From Novosphingobium sediminis (lineage in GTDB: Bacteria; Pseudomonadota; Alphaproteobacteria; Sphingomonadales; Sphingomonadaceae): a DNA stretch of 39,056 nt. Under the pieces are notes generated by a model. The model did not search any database, was not told the DNA's origin, and saw only the letters and a list, made by a program, of their open reading frames with translations. Position numbers and translations under genes: made by a program. Shown here one piece after another: positions 32,128 through 39,056 of the stretch (within the stretch, counting starts at the first letter, position 1; each line of letters starts with the position of its first letter). The DNA lies in the NCBI RefSeq assembly GCF_007991615.1, contig NZ_BJYR01000004.1, forward strand, positions 1 to 39,056. Reading direction: 5' to 3'.

Positions 32128-32649
32128 ATGACTGCCGAAACCACCATTGCCGCCGCCGAGCGCCACGTCCTCACGATCACCGTCGACAACGAGGCGGGCA
32201 TTCTCGCCAAGATCGCCGGCCTGTTCACCGCGCGCGGCTACAACATCGACAGCCTGACGGTGGCCGACATCACCGATGGCCACGATGTCAGCCGCATCAC
32301 CATCGTCACGCACGGCCCGCCCGAGATCATCGACCAGATCCGCGCCCAACTCGAACGCCTCGTGCCGGTGCACAAGGTCGTCGATCTCACCGAAGTCGGC
32401 CCATACGTCGAACGCGAGCTCGCGCTCATCAAGGTGGCGGGCAAAGGCGAGAACCGCGTCGAGGCGCTGCGGCTTGCCGATGTGTTCCGCGCCAAGGTGG
32501 TCGATACCACCACCGCCAGCTTCGTCTTCGAACTGACCGGCGCGCCGGAAAAGATCGACAGCTTCGTCAGCCTGATGAAGGAGCTCGGCCTCGTCGAGGT
32601 CGGCCGCACCGGCATCGTCGGCATGATCCGCGGCGCGGAAGCCGCTTGA
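32128..32649 (+). CDS. ilvN: Acetolactate synthase small (regulatory) subunit
   Basis: IlvN activates the large subunit and confers valine feedback inhibition. The 173-residue protein has an N-terminal ACT domain (HVLTITVDNEAGILAKIAGLFTARGYNIDSLTV). The C-terminal AHAS domain includes VVDTTTASFVFELTGAPEKIDSF and EVGRTGIVGMIRG. The ATG follows AGGAGGCCC. A 178-base gap containing an inverted repeat pair separates it from ilvC, unlike the tight ilvB-ilvN junction. Confidence 0.97.
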   Translation: MTAETTIAAAERHVLTITVDNEAGILAKIAGLFTARGYNIDSLTVADITDGHDVSRITIVTHGPPEIIDQIRAQLERLVPVHKVVDLTEVGPYVERELALIKVAGKGENRVEALRLADVFRAKVVDTTTASFVFELTGAPEKIDSFVSLMKELGLVEVGRTGIVGMIRGAEAA

Positions 32650-32696
32650 AATCACGGACATTCGAGACCCAACCACAACCGAACCACCAAACACCC

Positions 32697-33847
<1,151 letters not shown>

Positions 33848-33855
33848 GCTGACGT

Positions 33856-33889
33856 TCGGGGGGCGGGCCTTGCCGGGTCCGCCCCCCGA
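33856..33889 (+). terminator. GC-rich hairpin after ilvC
   Basis: TCGGGGGGCGG (33856-33866) and CCGCCCCCCGA (33879-33889) form a perfect 11-bp stem nine bases after the ilvC stop. There is no T run, so it is either a Rho-assisted end or an mRNA-stabilising structure. Confidence 0.6.
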
Positions 33890-34012
33890 CGCCTCCCGAC
33901 TTCGAAGCCCACTCGCTTCGACAAACGACATACAAAAGCCGCCAACCGGCAGTTGTAGATTTACCTATTCCCGGATACCTCCATTTTCGAAGTATCGGGG
34001 AACCCAAGAAAA

Positions 34013-34306
34013 ATGAAGTTCTATCATGGCGTTACGGCGCTTGTATTGCTGCCGCTGTACGCCGCTGTGGGCGTGCCACTGAAGGCACAAACGACCACCA
34101 CCGATACTTGCAGCCTCTCTCTCACCGCCCGCTTCATCGGCGCGCGCGCGGTTCCGCAAGTGCGCGGCACCGTCCGGCAGGTCGCGCGCCCGCATCCGGT
34201 CCGCTGGATCGTGCCCGGGCAGCCCATCACGCTCGATCAGGACCCCCAGCGACTCAACGTCATCATCGATGACGACGGGCGCATAACCGTGATGCGCTGC
34301 GGCTGA
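34013..34306 (+). CDS. Secreted I78-family peptidase inhibitor-like protein
   Basis: The 97-residue protein has a signal peptide (MKFYHGVTALVLLPLYAAVGVPLKA). Its mature domain shows the I78/elastase-inhibitor pattern: a first cysteine in TDTCSLSL, then FIGARAVPQV, VRWIVPGQPITLDQDPQRLNVIIDDDGRI and a terminal MRCG. The two cysteines probably form the single disulfide of the family. It likely inhibits serine peptidases in the periplasm. The ATG follows a purine-rich stretch (AAGAAAA). The neighbouring YceI protein gene begins 70 bases downstream. Confidence 0.78.
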   Translation: MKFYHGVTALVLLPLYAAVGVPLKAQTTTTDTCSLSLTARFIGARAVPQVRGTVRQVARPHPVRWIVPGQPITLDQDPQRLNVIIDDDGRITVMRCG

Positions 34307-34376
34307 TCGAGACGCGCTTGCCATGGAGCCGTCCGCTGTGGCAGCCCTCGCGGTCTCTTCCCCACGGAGACCGTCC

Positions 34377-35030
34377 ATGACCCGCTTCCCCCACGCCGCC
34401 AAGCTCGTCCTGCCCGTCGTGCTTGCCGCACTTGCTGCGCCGTCGCTCTCGCAGCTTCCCGCCACGCCTCCGGGCGCGCTCGACAAAACGCGCGTCACTG
34501 CCGGCAACTACACCGTCGATGCCACCCACTCGATGATCGCCTGGCGGGTCAACCATCTCGGTTTCAACGATTATTTCGGTCTGTTCGGCCAGCTCGGCGG
34601 TTCGATGACGTTCGATCCGGCCAATCCCGCCGCCACGAAGCTCACCGCAACGATCCCCGTCTCCAAGGTCGTCACCGTCGATCAGGCCCTTACCGGCCAC
34701 CTCCTCAAACCCGGCGCCGATGGTGCCAAGCCCGATTTCTTCGGCCCCGCCGCACCAGACGCCGTGTTTACCTCGACCAAGGTCACTCCCGGCGCCGACG
34801 GCATGAGCGCCGCCGTGGAGGGCACCCTCACGCTCAATGGCGTCACCAAGCCCGCTACCTTCACCGCAAGGTTTGCCGGCGCAGGCACCAATTTCTTCAA
34901 CAAGGCGCCGACCATCGGCTTCCACGGCGAATCCACGATCAAGCGCAGCGATTTCGGCCTCGGCTTCTTCGCCCCGCTGGTGGGTGACGAAGTGAAGCTC
35001 GAAATCACCATCGCCTTCGAGAAGAAGTAG
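34377..35030 (+). CDS. YceI family periplasmic protein
   Basis: The 217-residue protein has a signal peptide (MTRFPHAAKLVLPVVLAALAAPSLS) and a lipocalin-like YceI domain: NYTVDATHSMIAWRVNHLGFNDYFGLF, then a strand-rich middle and GTLTLNGVTKPATFTARFAGAG, ending KRSDFGLGFFAPLVGDEVKLEITI. YceI proteins bind polyprenyl/isoprenoid ligands such as ubiquinone-like molecules in the periplasm; the ligand here is inferred from the family. The ATG at 34377 has CGGAGAC upstream. Confidence 0.92.
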   Translation: MTRFPHAAKLVLPVVLAALAAPSLSQLPATPPGALDKTRVTAGNYTVDATHSMIAWRVNHLGFNDYFGLFGQLGGSMTFDPANPAATKLTATIPVSKVVTVDQALTGHLLKPGADGAKPDFFGPAAPDAVFTSTKVTPGADGMSAAVEGTLTLNGVTKPATFTARFAGAGTNFFNKAPTIGFHGESTIKRSDFGLGFFAPLVGDEVKLEITIAFEKK

Positions 35031-35033
35031 GCT

Positions 35034-36173
35034 CTAGCGCATCAGCGCAAACGCAGTCCGCAGCTCTCCCACGAAGGCTGCGGGCTGTTCCCACGCGGCA
35101 AAATGCCCGCCCTTCGCCATCTCGCCCCAGTGGACGATCTTGGCACAGCGCCGCTCCATCCACTTGCGCGGCGTCGGCAGCACTTCCTTGGGGAACGCGC
35201 TCACCGCCACCGGCATCGCGATATCGCCCGCCTCGGCGCTGCCAAAGCTCTCCCAGTAGAGCCGTGCGGAGGAAGCGCCCGCCGCCGGCAGCCAATAGAG
35301 CATGATGTTGTCGAGCATCGCATCGCGGCTCAGCGCGCTCTCGGGCATGCCGTCGTTGTCGGTCCACGCCCACATCTTCTCGTAGATCCAGCCGGCCAGC
35401 CCCACGGGCGAATCGACCAGCGAATAGCCAATCGTCTGCGGCCGGGTGGATTGCTCCTTGGAATAGCCCGAATCCCAGTCCTGATAGTACTTCAGCGCCC
35501 CCAGCGCCTTCAGTTCCGCCGGCGAAGGGTTGGCCATGTCCTCTGGCAGCGGCCGCGCGATAGGCATGTTGACGTGAATGCCCGCGCAGCCTTCCACGGC
35601 CTGCTGGCCGATCTGGCTCGTCACGATCGCGCCCCAATCGCCCCCTTGCGCAAACCACTGCGCATAGCCCAGCCGCGCCATCAGCACGCCCCAGGCTCGC
35701 GCGATCTTCTCGACGCCCCAGCCATGCCGCTCGGGCTTTCCTGAAAGTCCGAAGCCCGGCAGGCACGGAATCACCAGATGGAACGCATCGGCTGCGGTCC
35801 CGCCATGCGCTTCCGGATCGGTCAGCGCATCGATCACTCCTCGAAACTCGAGGATCGAACCCGGCCACCCATGCGTCATTATCAGCGGCGAGGCGCCCTC
35901 GTGCTTAGAGCGCACATGCAGGAACCGGATCGCCACGCCGTCGATGGTCGTGGTGTAGAGCCCCAGCCCGTTCAGCCAGTTCTCGCATTTCCGCCAGTCA
36001 TACTCATGCCGCCAATAGCGCACGAGTTCCTGCAGCGCCGCCAGCGGCACCCCCTGCGTCCAGTCGTCCACCACCTCCCGCTCCGGCCAGCGCGCCATGT
36101 CGATCCGCGCATGCAGATCATCCAGCGCTTCCTGCGGCACCCGGTATGCAAACGGCTCGACAGCTTCAGACAT
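35034..36173 (-). CDS. Epoxide hydrolase (EHN-type alpha/beta hydrolase)
   Basis: The 379-residue protein has the N-terminal EHN domain (FAYRVPQEALDDLHARIDMARWP, WRKCENWLNGLGLYTTTIDGVAIRFLHVRS). The alpha/beta hydrolase core follows: oxyanion HGWPG at 101-105, nucleophile Asp179 in GGDWGA and catalytic His357 in GGHFAAWE. Members resemble juvenile-hormone epoxide hydrolase and open epoxides to diols through a covalent ester. The physiological substrate is unknown. A clean AAGGGAGAG RBS precedes the ATG. The stop is four bases from the end of the convergent YceI gene, and its 5' region is shared with the divergent leuA promoter. Confidence 0.93.
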   Translation of the reverse strand: MSEAVEPFAYRVPQEALDDLHARIDMARWPEREVVDDWTQGVPLAALQELVRYWRHEYDWRKCENWLNGLGLYTTTIDGVAIRFLHVRSKHEGASPLIMTHGWPGSILEFRGVIDALTDPEAHGGTAADAFHLVIPCLPGFGLSGKPERHGWGVEKIARAWGVLMARLGYAQWFAQGGDWGAIVTSQIGQQAVEGCAGIHVNMPIARPLPEDMANPSPAELKALGALKYYQDWDSGYSKEQSTRPQTIGYSLVDSPVGLAGWIYEKMWAWTDNDGMPESALSRDAMLDNIMLYWLPAAGASSARLYWESFGSAEAGDIAMPVAVSAFPKEVLPTPRKWMERRCAKIVHWGEMAKGGHFAAWEQPAAFVGELRTAFALMR

Positions 36174-36200
36174 CTACGCTCTCCCTTTATGCTTTCATTC

Positions 36201-36229
36201 TGGACAAGCGCGGCGGCTTTCACCATAGG
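36201..36229 (+). promoter_or_regulatory. Possible leuA promoter
   Basis: TGGACA (36201-36206) and CATAGG (36224-36229) are 17 bases apart. The predicted transcription start would fall about two bases before the leader peptide ATG, implying leaderless translation of the peptide. The -10 match is weak. Confidence 0.35.
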
Positions 36230-36237
36230 CTAAAGTC

Positions 36238-36288
36238 ATGATCCGCGCTCTGGACCTTACCCTGCGACTTATCCGCCCTTGGGCGTGA
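36238..36288 (+). CDS. leuA leader peptide
   Basis: A 16-codon ORF, MIRALDLTLRLIRPWA, has four leucine codons at alternating positions (CTG, CTT, CTG, CTT) plus two isoleucines. It lies 84 bases upstream of leuA. Its last codons form the left arm of a perfect 10-bp hairpin, so a ribosome reaching the TGA would disrupt that hairpin while one stalled at Leu codons would not. This is the geometry of amino-acid attenuation. Confidence 0.6.
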   Translation: MIRALDLTLRLIRPWA

Positions 36289-36327
36289 AGCGAGGCGGCC
36301 GCCCGGCGCGCCTTTAGCGCCCAAGGG
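36276..36327 (+). promoter_or_regulatory. Hairpin in the leuA leader
   Basis: CCCTTGGGCG (36276-36285) pairs perfectly with CGCCCAAGGG (36318-36327). An inner AGGCG/CGCCT stem (36293-36297 with 36309-36313) is followed by TTTA. No long T run is present, so the terminator itself is weak or the control acts otherwise. Confidence 0.6.
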
Positions 36328-36372
36328 TCTCTCCGTCATGAAGTCGCAATTGCCAGATCCGAAAGCAGTCCC

Positions 36373-38043
36373 ATGTCCATGCTGAAGAATCCCTCGGTCA
36401 AGTACCGCCCCTTCCCGCAGGTTCCGCTGGAAAACCGCCAGTGGCCCAGCCGGACGATCACCCATGCCCCGCGCTGGCTCTCCACCGACATGCGCGATGG
36501 CAACCAGTCGCTGATCGATCCGATGGACGCGGAAAAGAAGGCCCGCTTCTTCGATCTGCTCGTCCGCCTCGGCCTCAAGGAAATCGAAGTCGGCTTCCCC
36601 AGCGCCGGCGCCACCGAATATGATTTCATTCGTGGCCTCGTCGATCAGGGCCGCATCCCCGATGACGTGTTCGTGCAGGTGCTCACCCAGTCGCGCGAAG
36701 ATCTGATCAAGACCTCGTTCGAAAGCCTCGCCGGCGCCAAGCAGGCCATTGTCCATGTCTACAACGCAGTCTCGCCGCTGTGGCGCAAGGTCGTGTTCGG
36801 CATGGAACCTGCCGAGATCAAGGAAATCGCCCGCGCCGGCGCCACCTTCCTGCGCGATCAGGCAGCCCGCTTCCCGCAGACGGACTGGCACTTCGAATAT
36901 AGCCCGGAGACCTTCTCCACCGCCGAACTCGATTTCAGCATCGAATGCTGCGAGGCGGTGATGGAAATCCTCCAGCCGACCACCGACAAGCCGATCATCC
37001 TCAATCTGCCCGCCACGATCGAGGCCGCCACGCCCAACATCTATGCGGACCAGATCGAATACTTCTGCCGCAACCTGCCCAACCGTGATCGCGCAGTGAT
37101 CTCGCTGCACACCCATAACGACCGCGGCACCGGCGTCGCTGCCGCCGAACTCGGCCTCATGGCCGGCGCGGACCGCGTCGAGGGCTGCCTCTTCGGCAAC
37201 GGCGAACGCACCGGCAACTGCTGCCTCGTCACCGTCGCGCTCAACATGTACACGCAGGGCGTCGATCCGGGCCTCGACTTCTCTGACATCGACAACGTGA
37301 TCCAGACGGTCGAATACTGCAACCAGCTCCCCGTCCACCCGCGCCACCCCTATGGCGGCGAACTCGTGTTCACCGCCTTCTCGGGCAGCCATCAGGACGC
37401 GATCAAGAAAGGCTTCGCCGCGCGCGAGGTCCAGAACGACGAGATGTGGGCGGTCCCCTACCTGCCCATCGATCCCGCCGATCTCGGCCGCAGCTACGAA
37501 GCCGTCATCCGCGTCAATTCGCAGAGCGGCAAGGGCGGCTTCGCGTGGGTGCTTGAGCAGGATCAGGGCCTCAAGCTGCCCAAGAAGATGCAGGCGCACT
37601 TCTCCCGCCACGTGCAGGAACTCGCCGACGAACTCGGCCGCGAACTGCAGGCGGCGGATATCTGGGCGGTGTTCCAGAAGACCTACCACATCGGCGAAGA
37701 GCAGCGCTTCACTCTCGTCGACTACGAGGAAGCCCGCGCAGGCGACGGCACCCGCGTCTTCGCCGGCAAGATCGCCGTAGACGGCGAAGTCCGCTCGGTC
37801 TCGGGCCGCGGCAACGGCCTGATCTCCTCGGTCGTGGCCACCCTCAAGGACGGCTTCGGCATCACCATCGACGTGCGCGACTACGCCGAACACGCCCTCC
37901 AGGCCGGCAGCGATGCCCGCGCCGCCGCCTATGTCGAATGCACCGGGCCGGACGGCAAGGTCATCTGGGGCGTCGGCATCGACGAAGACGTCGCCACCGC
38001 CAGCGTCCGCGCGATTTTGAGCGCGGCGAACGCAGCAGGCTGA
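36373..38043 (+). CDS. leuA: 2-isopropylmalate synthase
   Basis: LeuA condenses acetyl-CoA with 2-ketoisovalerate, the first committed step of leucine synthesis. The 556-residue protein is the long (LeuA type 2, actinobacterial-like) form. It has the HMGL-like TIM barrel with the metal-binding STDMRDGNQSL and SLHTHNDRGTG motifs, EYSPETFSTAELDF, and GCLFGNGERTGN. The C-terminal allosteric dimer domain includes VSGRGNGLISSVVATLKDGFGI. It follows a leader peptide and hairpin. It is not adjacent to leuBCD, but it is near ilvBNC, whose product supplies its substrate. Confidence 0.97.
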   Translation: MSMLKNPSVKYRPFPQVPLENRQWPSRTITHAPRWLSTDMRDGNQSLIDPMDAEKKARFFDLLVRLGLKEIEVGFPSAGATEYDFIRGLVDQGRIPDDVFVQVLTQSREDLIKTSFESLAGAKQAIVHVYNAVSPLWRKVVFGMEPAEIKEIARAGATFLRDQAARFPQTDWHFEYSPETFSTAELDFSIECCEAVMEILQPTTDKPIILNLPATIEAATPNIYADQIEYFCRNLPNRDRAVISLHTHNDRGTGVAAAELGLMAGADRVEGCLFGNGERTGNCCLVTVALNMYTQGVDPGLDFSDIDNVIQTVEYCNQLPVHPRHPYGGELVFTAFSGSHQDAIKKGFAAREVQNDEMWAVPYLPIDPADLGRSYEAVIRVNSQSGKGGFAWVLEQDQGLKLPKKMQAHFSRHVQELADELGRELQAADIWAVFQKTYHIGEEQRFTLVDYEEARAGDGTRVFAGKIAVDGEVRSVSGRGNGLISSVVATLKDGFGITIDVRDYAEHALQAGSDARAAAYVECTGPDGKVIWGVGIDEDVATASVRAILSAANAAG

Positions 38044-38054
38044 ACCCTCCTTCC

Positions 38055-38113
38055 CCTCCCCATTTTCGTCGCAGACGCAAATGGGGAGGTGGCAGCGCGA
38101 AGCGCTGACGGAG
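38055..38113. repeat. Two-hairpin intergenic repeat, copy 2
   Basis: The first hairpin has perfect arms CCTCCCCATTT (38055-38065) and AAATGGGGAGG (38079-38089). TGGC follows, then AGCGC-GAA-GCGCT (38094-38106) and GACGGA (38107-38112). It shares GGGGAGGTGG, the small A-rich loop and GACGGA with copy 1 at 27325-27370. The paired bases differ in a compensating way. It follows leuA and can serve as its terminator. Confidence 0.8.
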
Positions 38114-38246
38114 TGATAGAAAAGCAAGCCTTCGGCGGGCAAGGGCCATCGCCCTTGCATCCCAATACTTGGCTGGGAACCACGGCAAGTGCAGCACTAA
38201 GCCGCTGCACGCATTGACATCACTATCCAGAAAATTACCACAACGG

Positions 38247-38669
38247 TCAGCTTTTTATTGGAAAAAGACGTGCAAAATATTTTAATAGAAAGATTAGCAC
38301 TGCACTCAATATCAATGGCATAGACCCTATAAATTCTAATCTAGCCACCTCAGCATTGTCGTTATAAAGATTGAAAAAATACATCACTTGGAAAATTGGA
38401 AAAATTAGAGAATTTATTATAAATATATTTGTGTTATTAAATAATAATAATAAAATTGTGACGAAATATCCCGAAAATACAAACCACAATATAAGTGGAA
38501 TAAAAAATCTGAATTTGGCCACATTATCAGGTGATTTTAAAATAAATTTATCAATTTTTTTGATATAATCTGAAAATATAAATTCCTGAATAAATATTGA
38601 AGTCATGATTCCAGCAATCAATATCACCAAAATTGCAGATTTTCTAAGATTTCCGCGACAGAAAATCAT
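38247..38669 (-). CDS. A+T-rich unknown membrane protein
   Basis: I do not recognise this 140-residue protein. It has about four hydrophobic segments (near residues 10-30, 53-77, 82-97 and 113-133). A charged loop near 31-52 and a polar ending (FPIKS) are also visible. The gene and its flanks are strikingly A+T-rich: positions 38401-38460 contain only six G or C. Every other gene here is strongly GC-rich, so it was probably acquired by transfer. It uses AAA, AAT and ATA codons that neighbours avoid. GGAA lies 11 bases before the ATG, a weak RBS. No transposase or integrase accompanies it. It may be a true orphan gene. Confidence 0.65.
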   Translation of the reverse strand: MIFCRGNLRKSAILVILIAGIMTSIFIQEFIFSDYIKKIDKFILKSPDNVAKFRFFIPLILWFVFSGYFVTILLLLFNNTNIFIINSLIFPIFQVMYFFNLYNDNAEVARLEFIGSMPLILSAVLIFLLKYFARLFPIKS

Positions 38670-38912
38670 ACAAAAATTTCCAATGATTGCGAAAAGCTAG
38701 CTTTACGCATCTACGGTCCCGAGGCCCGAAAAACCTCATCAACACGATCTTGCCACCAACCACATCAGCTACAAGCCCCTTTCCTACACACCCTCAGAGC
38801 GCGCATGAACCGCGTCGCTCTTTGAACTGTTGTTCCGATCAAGACCGCACCAGGTCCGCCCCTCCCGCTGCCCTCTCGACTGGGAGGCAAGCCCGCTTTG
38901 CGCGGCAAAATC

Positions 38913-38936
38913 ATAACAGACACGCGCGTCTGTTAT
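38913..38936. repeat. Perfect 9-bp inverted repeat
   Basis: ATAACAGAC (38913-38921) and GTCTGTTAT (38928-38936) flank the loop ACGCGC. It may be an operator or a hairpin. The sequence is more A+T-rich than its surroundings. Confidence 0.75.
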
Positions 38937-39031
38937 TCCGCACCGCGTGTTGGACGCAGTTTTGCTGATTACCGCTTAAAATCAGTGCAATGCAGGCCAA
39001 ACCTGCGGGGAAGCGGACTTCCCTCTGGACC

Positions 39032-39049
39032 GTGTCAACTGTGTCAACT
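39032..39049 (+). repeat. Tandem 9-bp repeat at the window end
   Basis: GTGTCAACT occurs at 39032-39040 and again directly at 39041-39049. The period is a multiple of three, so a coding origin (Val-Ser-Thr) is possible, but the window ends here. Confidence 0.7.
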
Positions 39050-39056
39050 TCACCCG

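Larger units (their letters stand above)
38670..39056. other. Gene-poor end of the window
   Basis: I see no supportable gene in these 387 bases. Composition returns to GC-rich at about 38710. The one longer plus-strand frame (38687-38968) is low-complexity in Ser/Thr/Arg and lacks a recognisable domain or RBS. The region holds a perfect palindrome and a short tandem repeat, listed separately. Confidence 0.5.

Noticed and set aside
36220..38160. A 646-codon minus-strand frame opposite leuA
   Set aside because: It is antisense to an unambiguous leuA, has low-complexity Gly/Asp/Ala composition and no recognisable motif.
38824..38835. GAACTGTTGTTC, resembling the GAAC-N4-GTTC LexA box
   Set aside because: That spacing is typical of Gram-positive LexA; alphaproteobacterial sites are usually GTTC-N7-GTTC, and no SOS gene follows in view.
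38687..38968. A 93-codon frame at the right end
   Set aside because: It has Ser/Thr/Arg-rich composition, no RBS and no family; it begins in the A+T-rich boundary and looks like chance.

Overview
This 39 kb window reads as a piece of a GC-rich alphaproteobacterial chromosome, most likely from the Sphingomonadales (Novosphingobium/Sphingobium-like). That is inferred from the dnaG-rpoD pair, the protein flavours (a 274-residue Coq4, type-II-like LeuA, a DUF3237/FAD pair, a secreted penicillin acylase and S9 peptidase) and the short GC-rich intergenic palindromes. Almost all of it is ordinary housekeeping and biosynthesis. I see no rRNA, tRNA, CRISPR array, transposase, integrase or prophage gene.

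Layout. 1-4.0 kb: dnaG and rpoD (+). 4.0-7.5 kb: a minus-strand run of M28 peptidase, FAD monooxygenase and DUF3237 protein. 7.8-11.8 kb: rpiB, glyA, a 67-residue membrane protein, nrdR and a SpoU/TrmJ-like rRNA/tRNA methyltransferase, then rpsD with its own promoter and a structured leader. 11.9-13.6 kb: an Lrp/AsnC-type regulator broken by an in-frame stop, divergent from an indoleamine 2,3-dioxygenase-like gene. 13.6-19.2 kb: S9 peptidase, penicillin acylase family protein and tgt (minus). 19.3-20.3 kb: a TSUP permease and a YdcH/DUF465 protein (+). 20.3-24.0 kb: xseB-ispA-coaD-cyclophilin-queA (minus). 24.0-27.3 kb: two small membrane proteins and purL (+). 27.4-29.2 kb: coq4 and serB (minus), with serB overlapping the divergent miaA start. 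30.1-33.9 kb: ilvB-ilvN-ilvC with an attenuator-like leader. 34.0-36.2 kb: a small secreted I78-type inhibitor, a YceI protein and an epoxide hydrolase. 36.2-38.0 kb: leuA with a leucine-rich leader peptide. 38.2-38.7 kb: an abrupt, very A+T-rich patch carrying one unknown membrane protein gene.

How the genes work together. ilvBNC and leuA form the branched-chain amino acid block, and both transcription units appear to have short upstream peptide ORFs plus hairpins, suggesting attenuation by amino acid supply. queA and tgt serve queuosine modification of tRNA. ispA and coq4 serve isoprenoid/ubiquinone synthesis. rpiB, glyA, purL and nrdR sit on the pentose/one-carbon/nucleotide axis.

The most interesting material is non-coding or decayed: the ochre-interrupted Lrp gene; a two-hairpin intergenic repeat present twice with compensatory stem changes; a REPIN-like inverted repeat pair inserted just upstream of ilvC; a perfect-armed operator inside the coq4 promoter; amino-acid leader peptides; and the A+T-rich orphan membrane gene. 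I found no convincing evidence of a wholly new multi-gene system.
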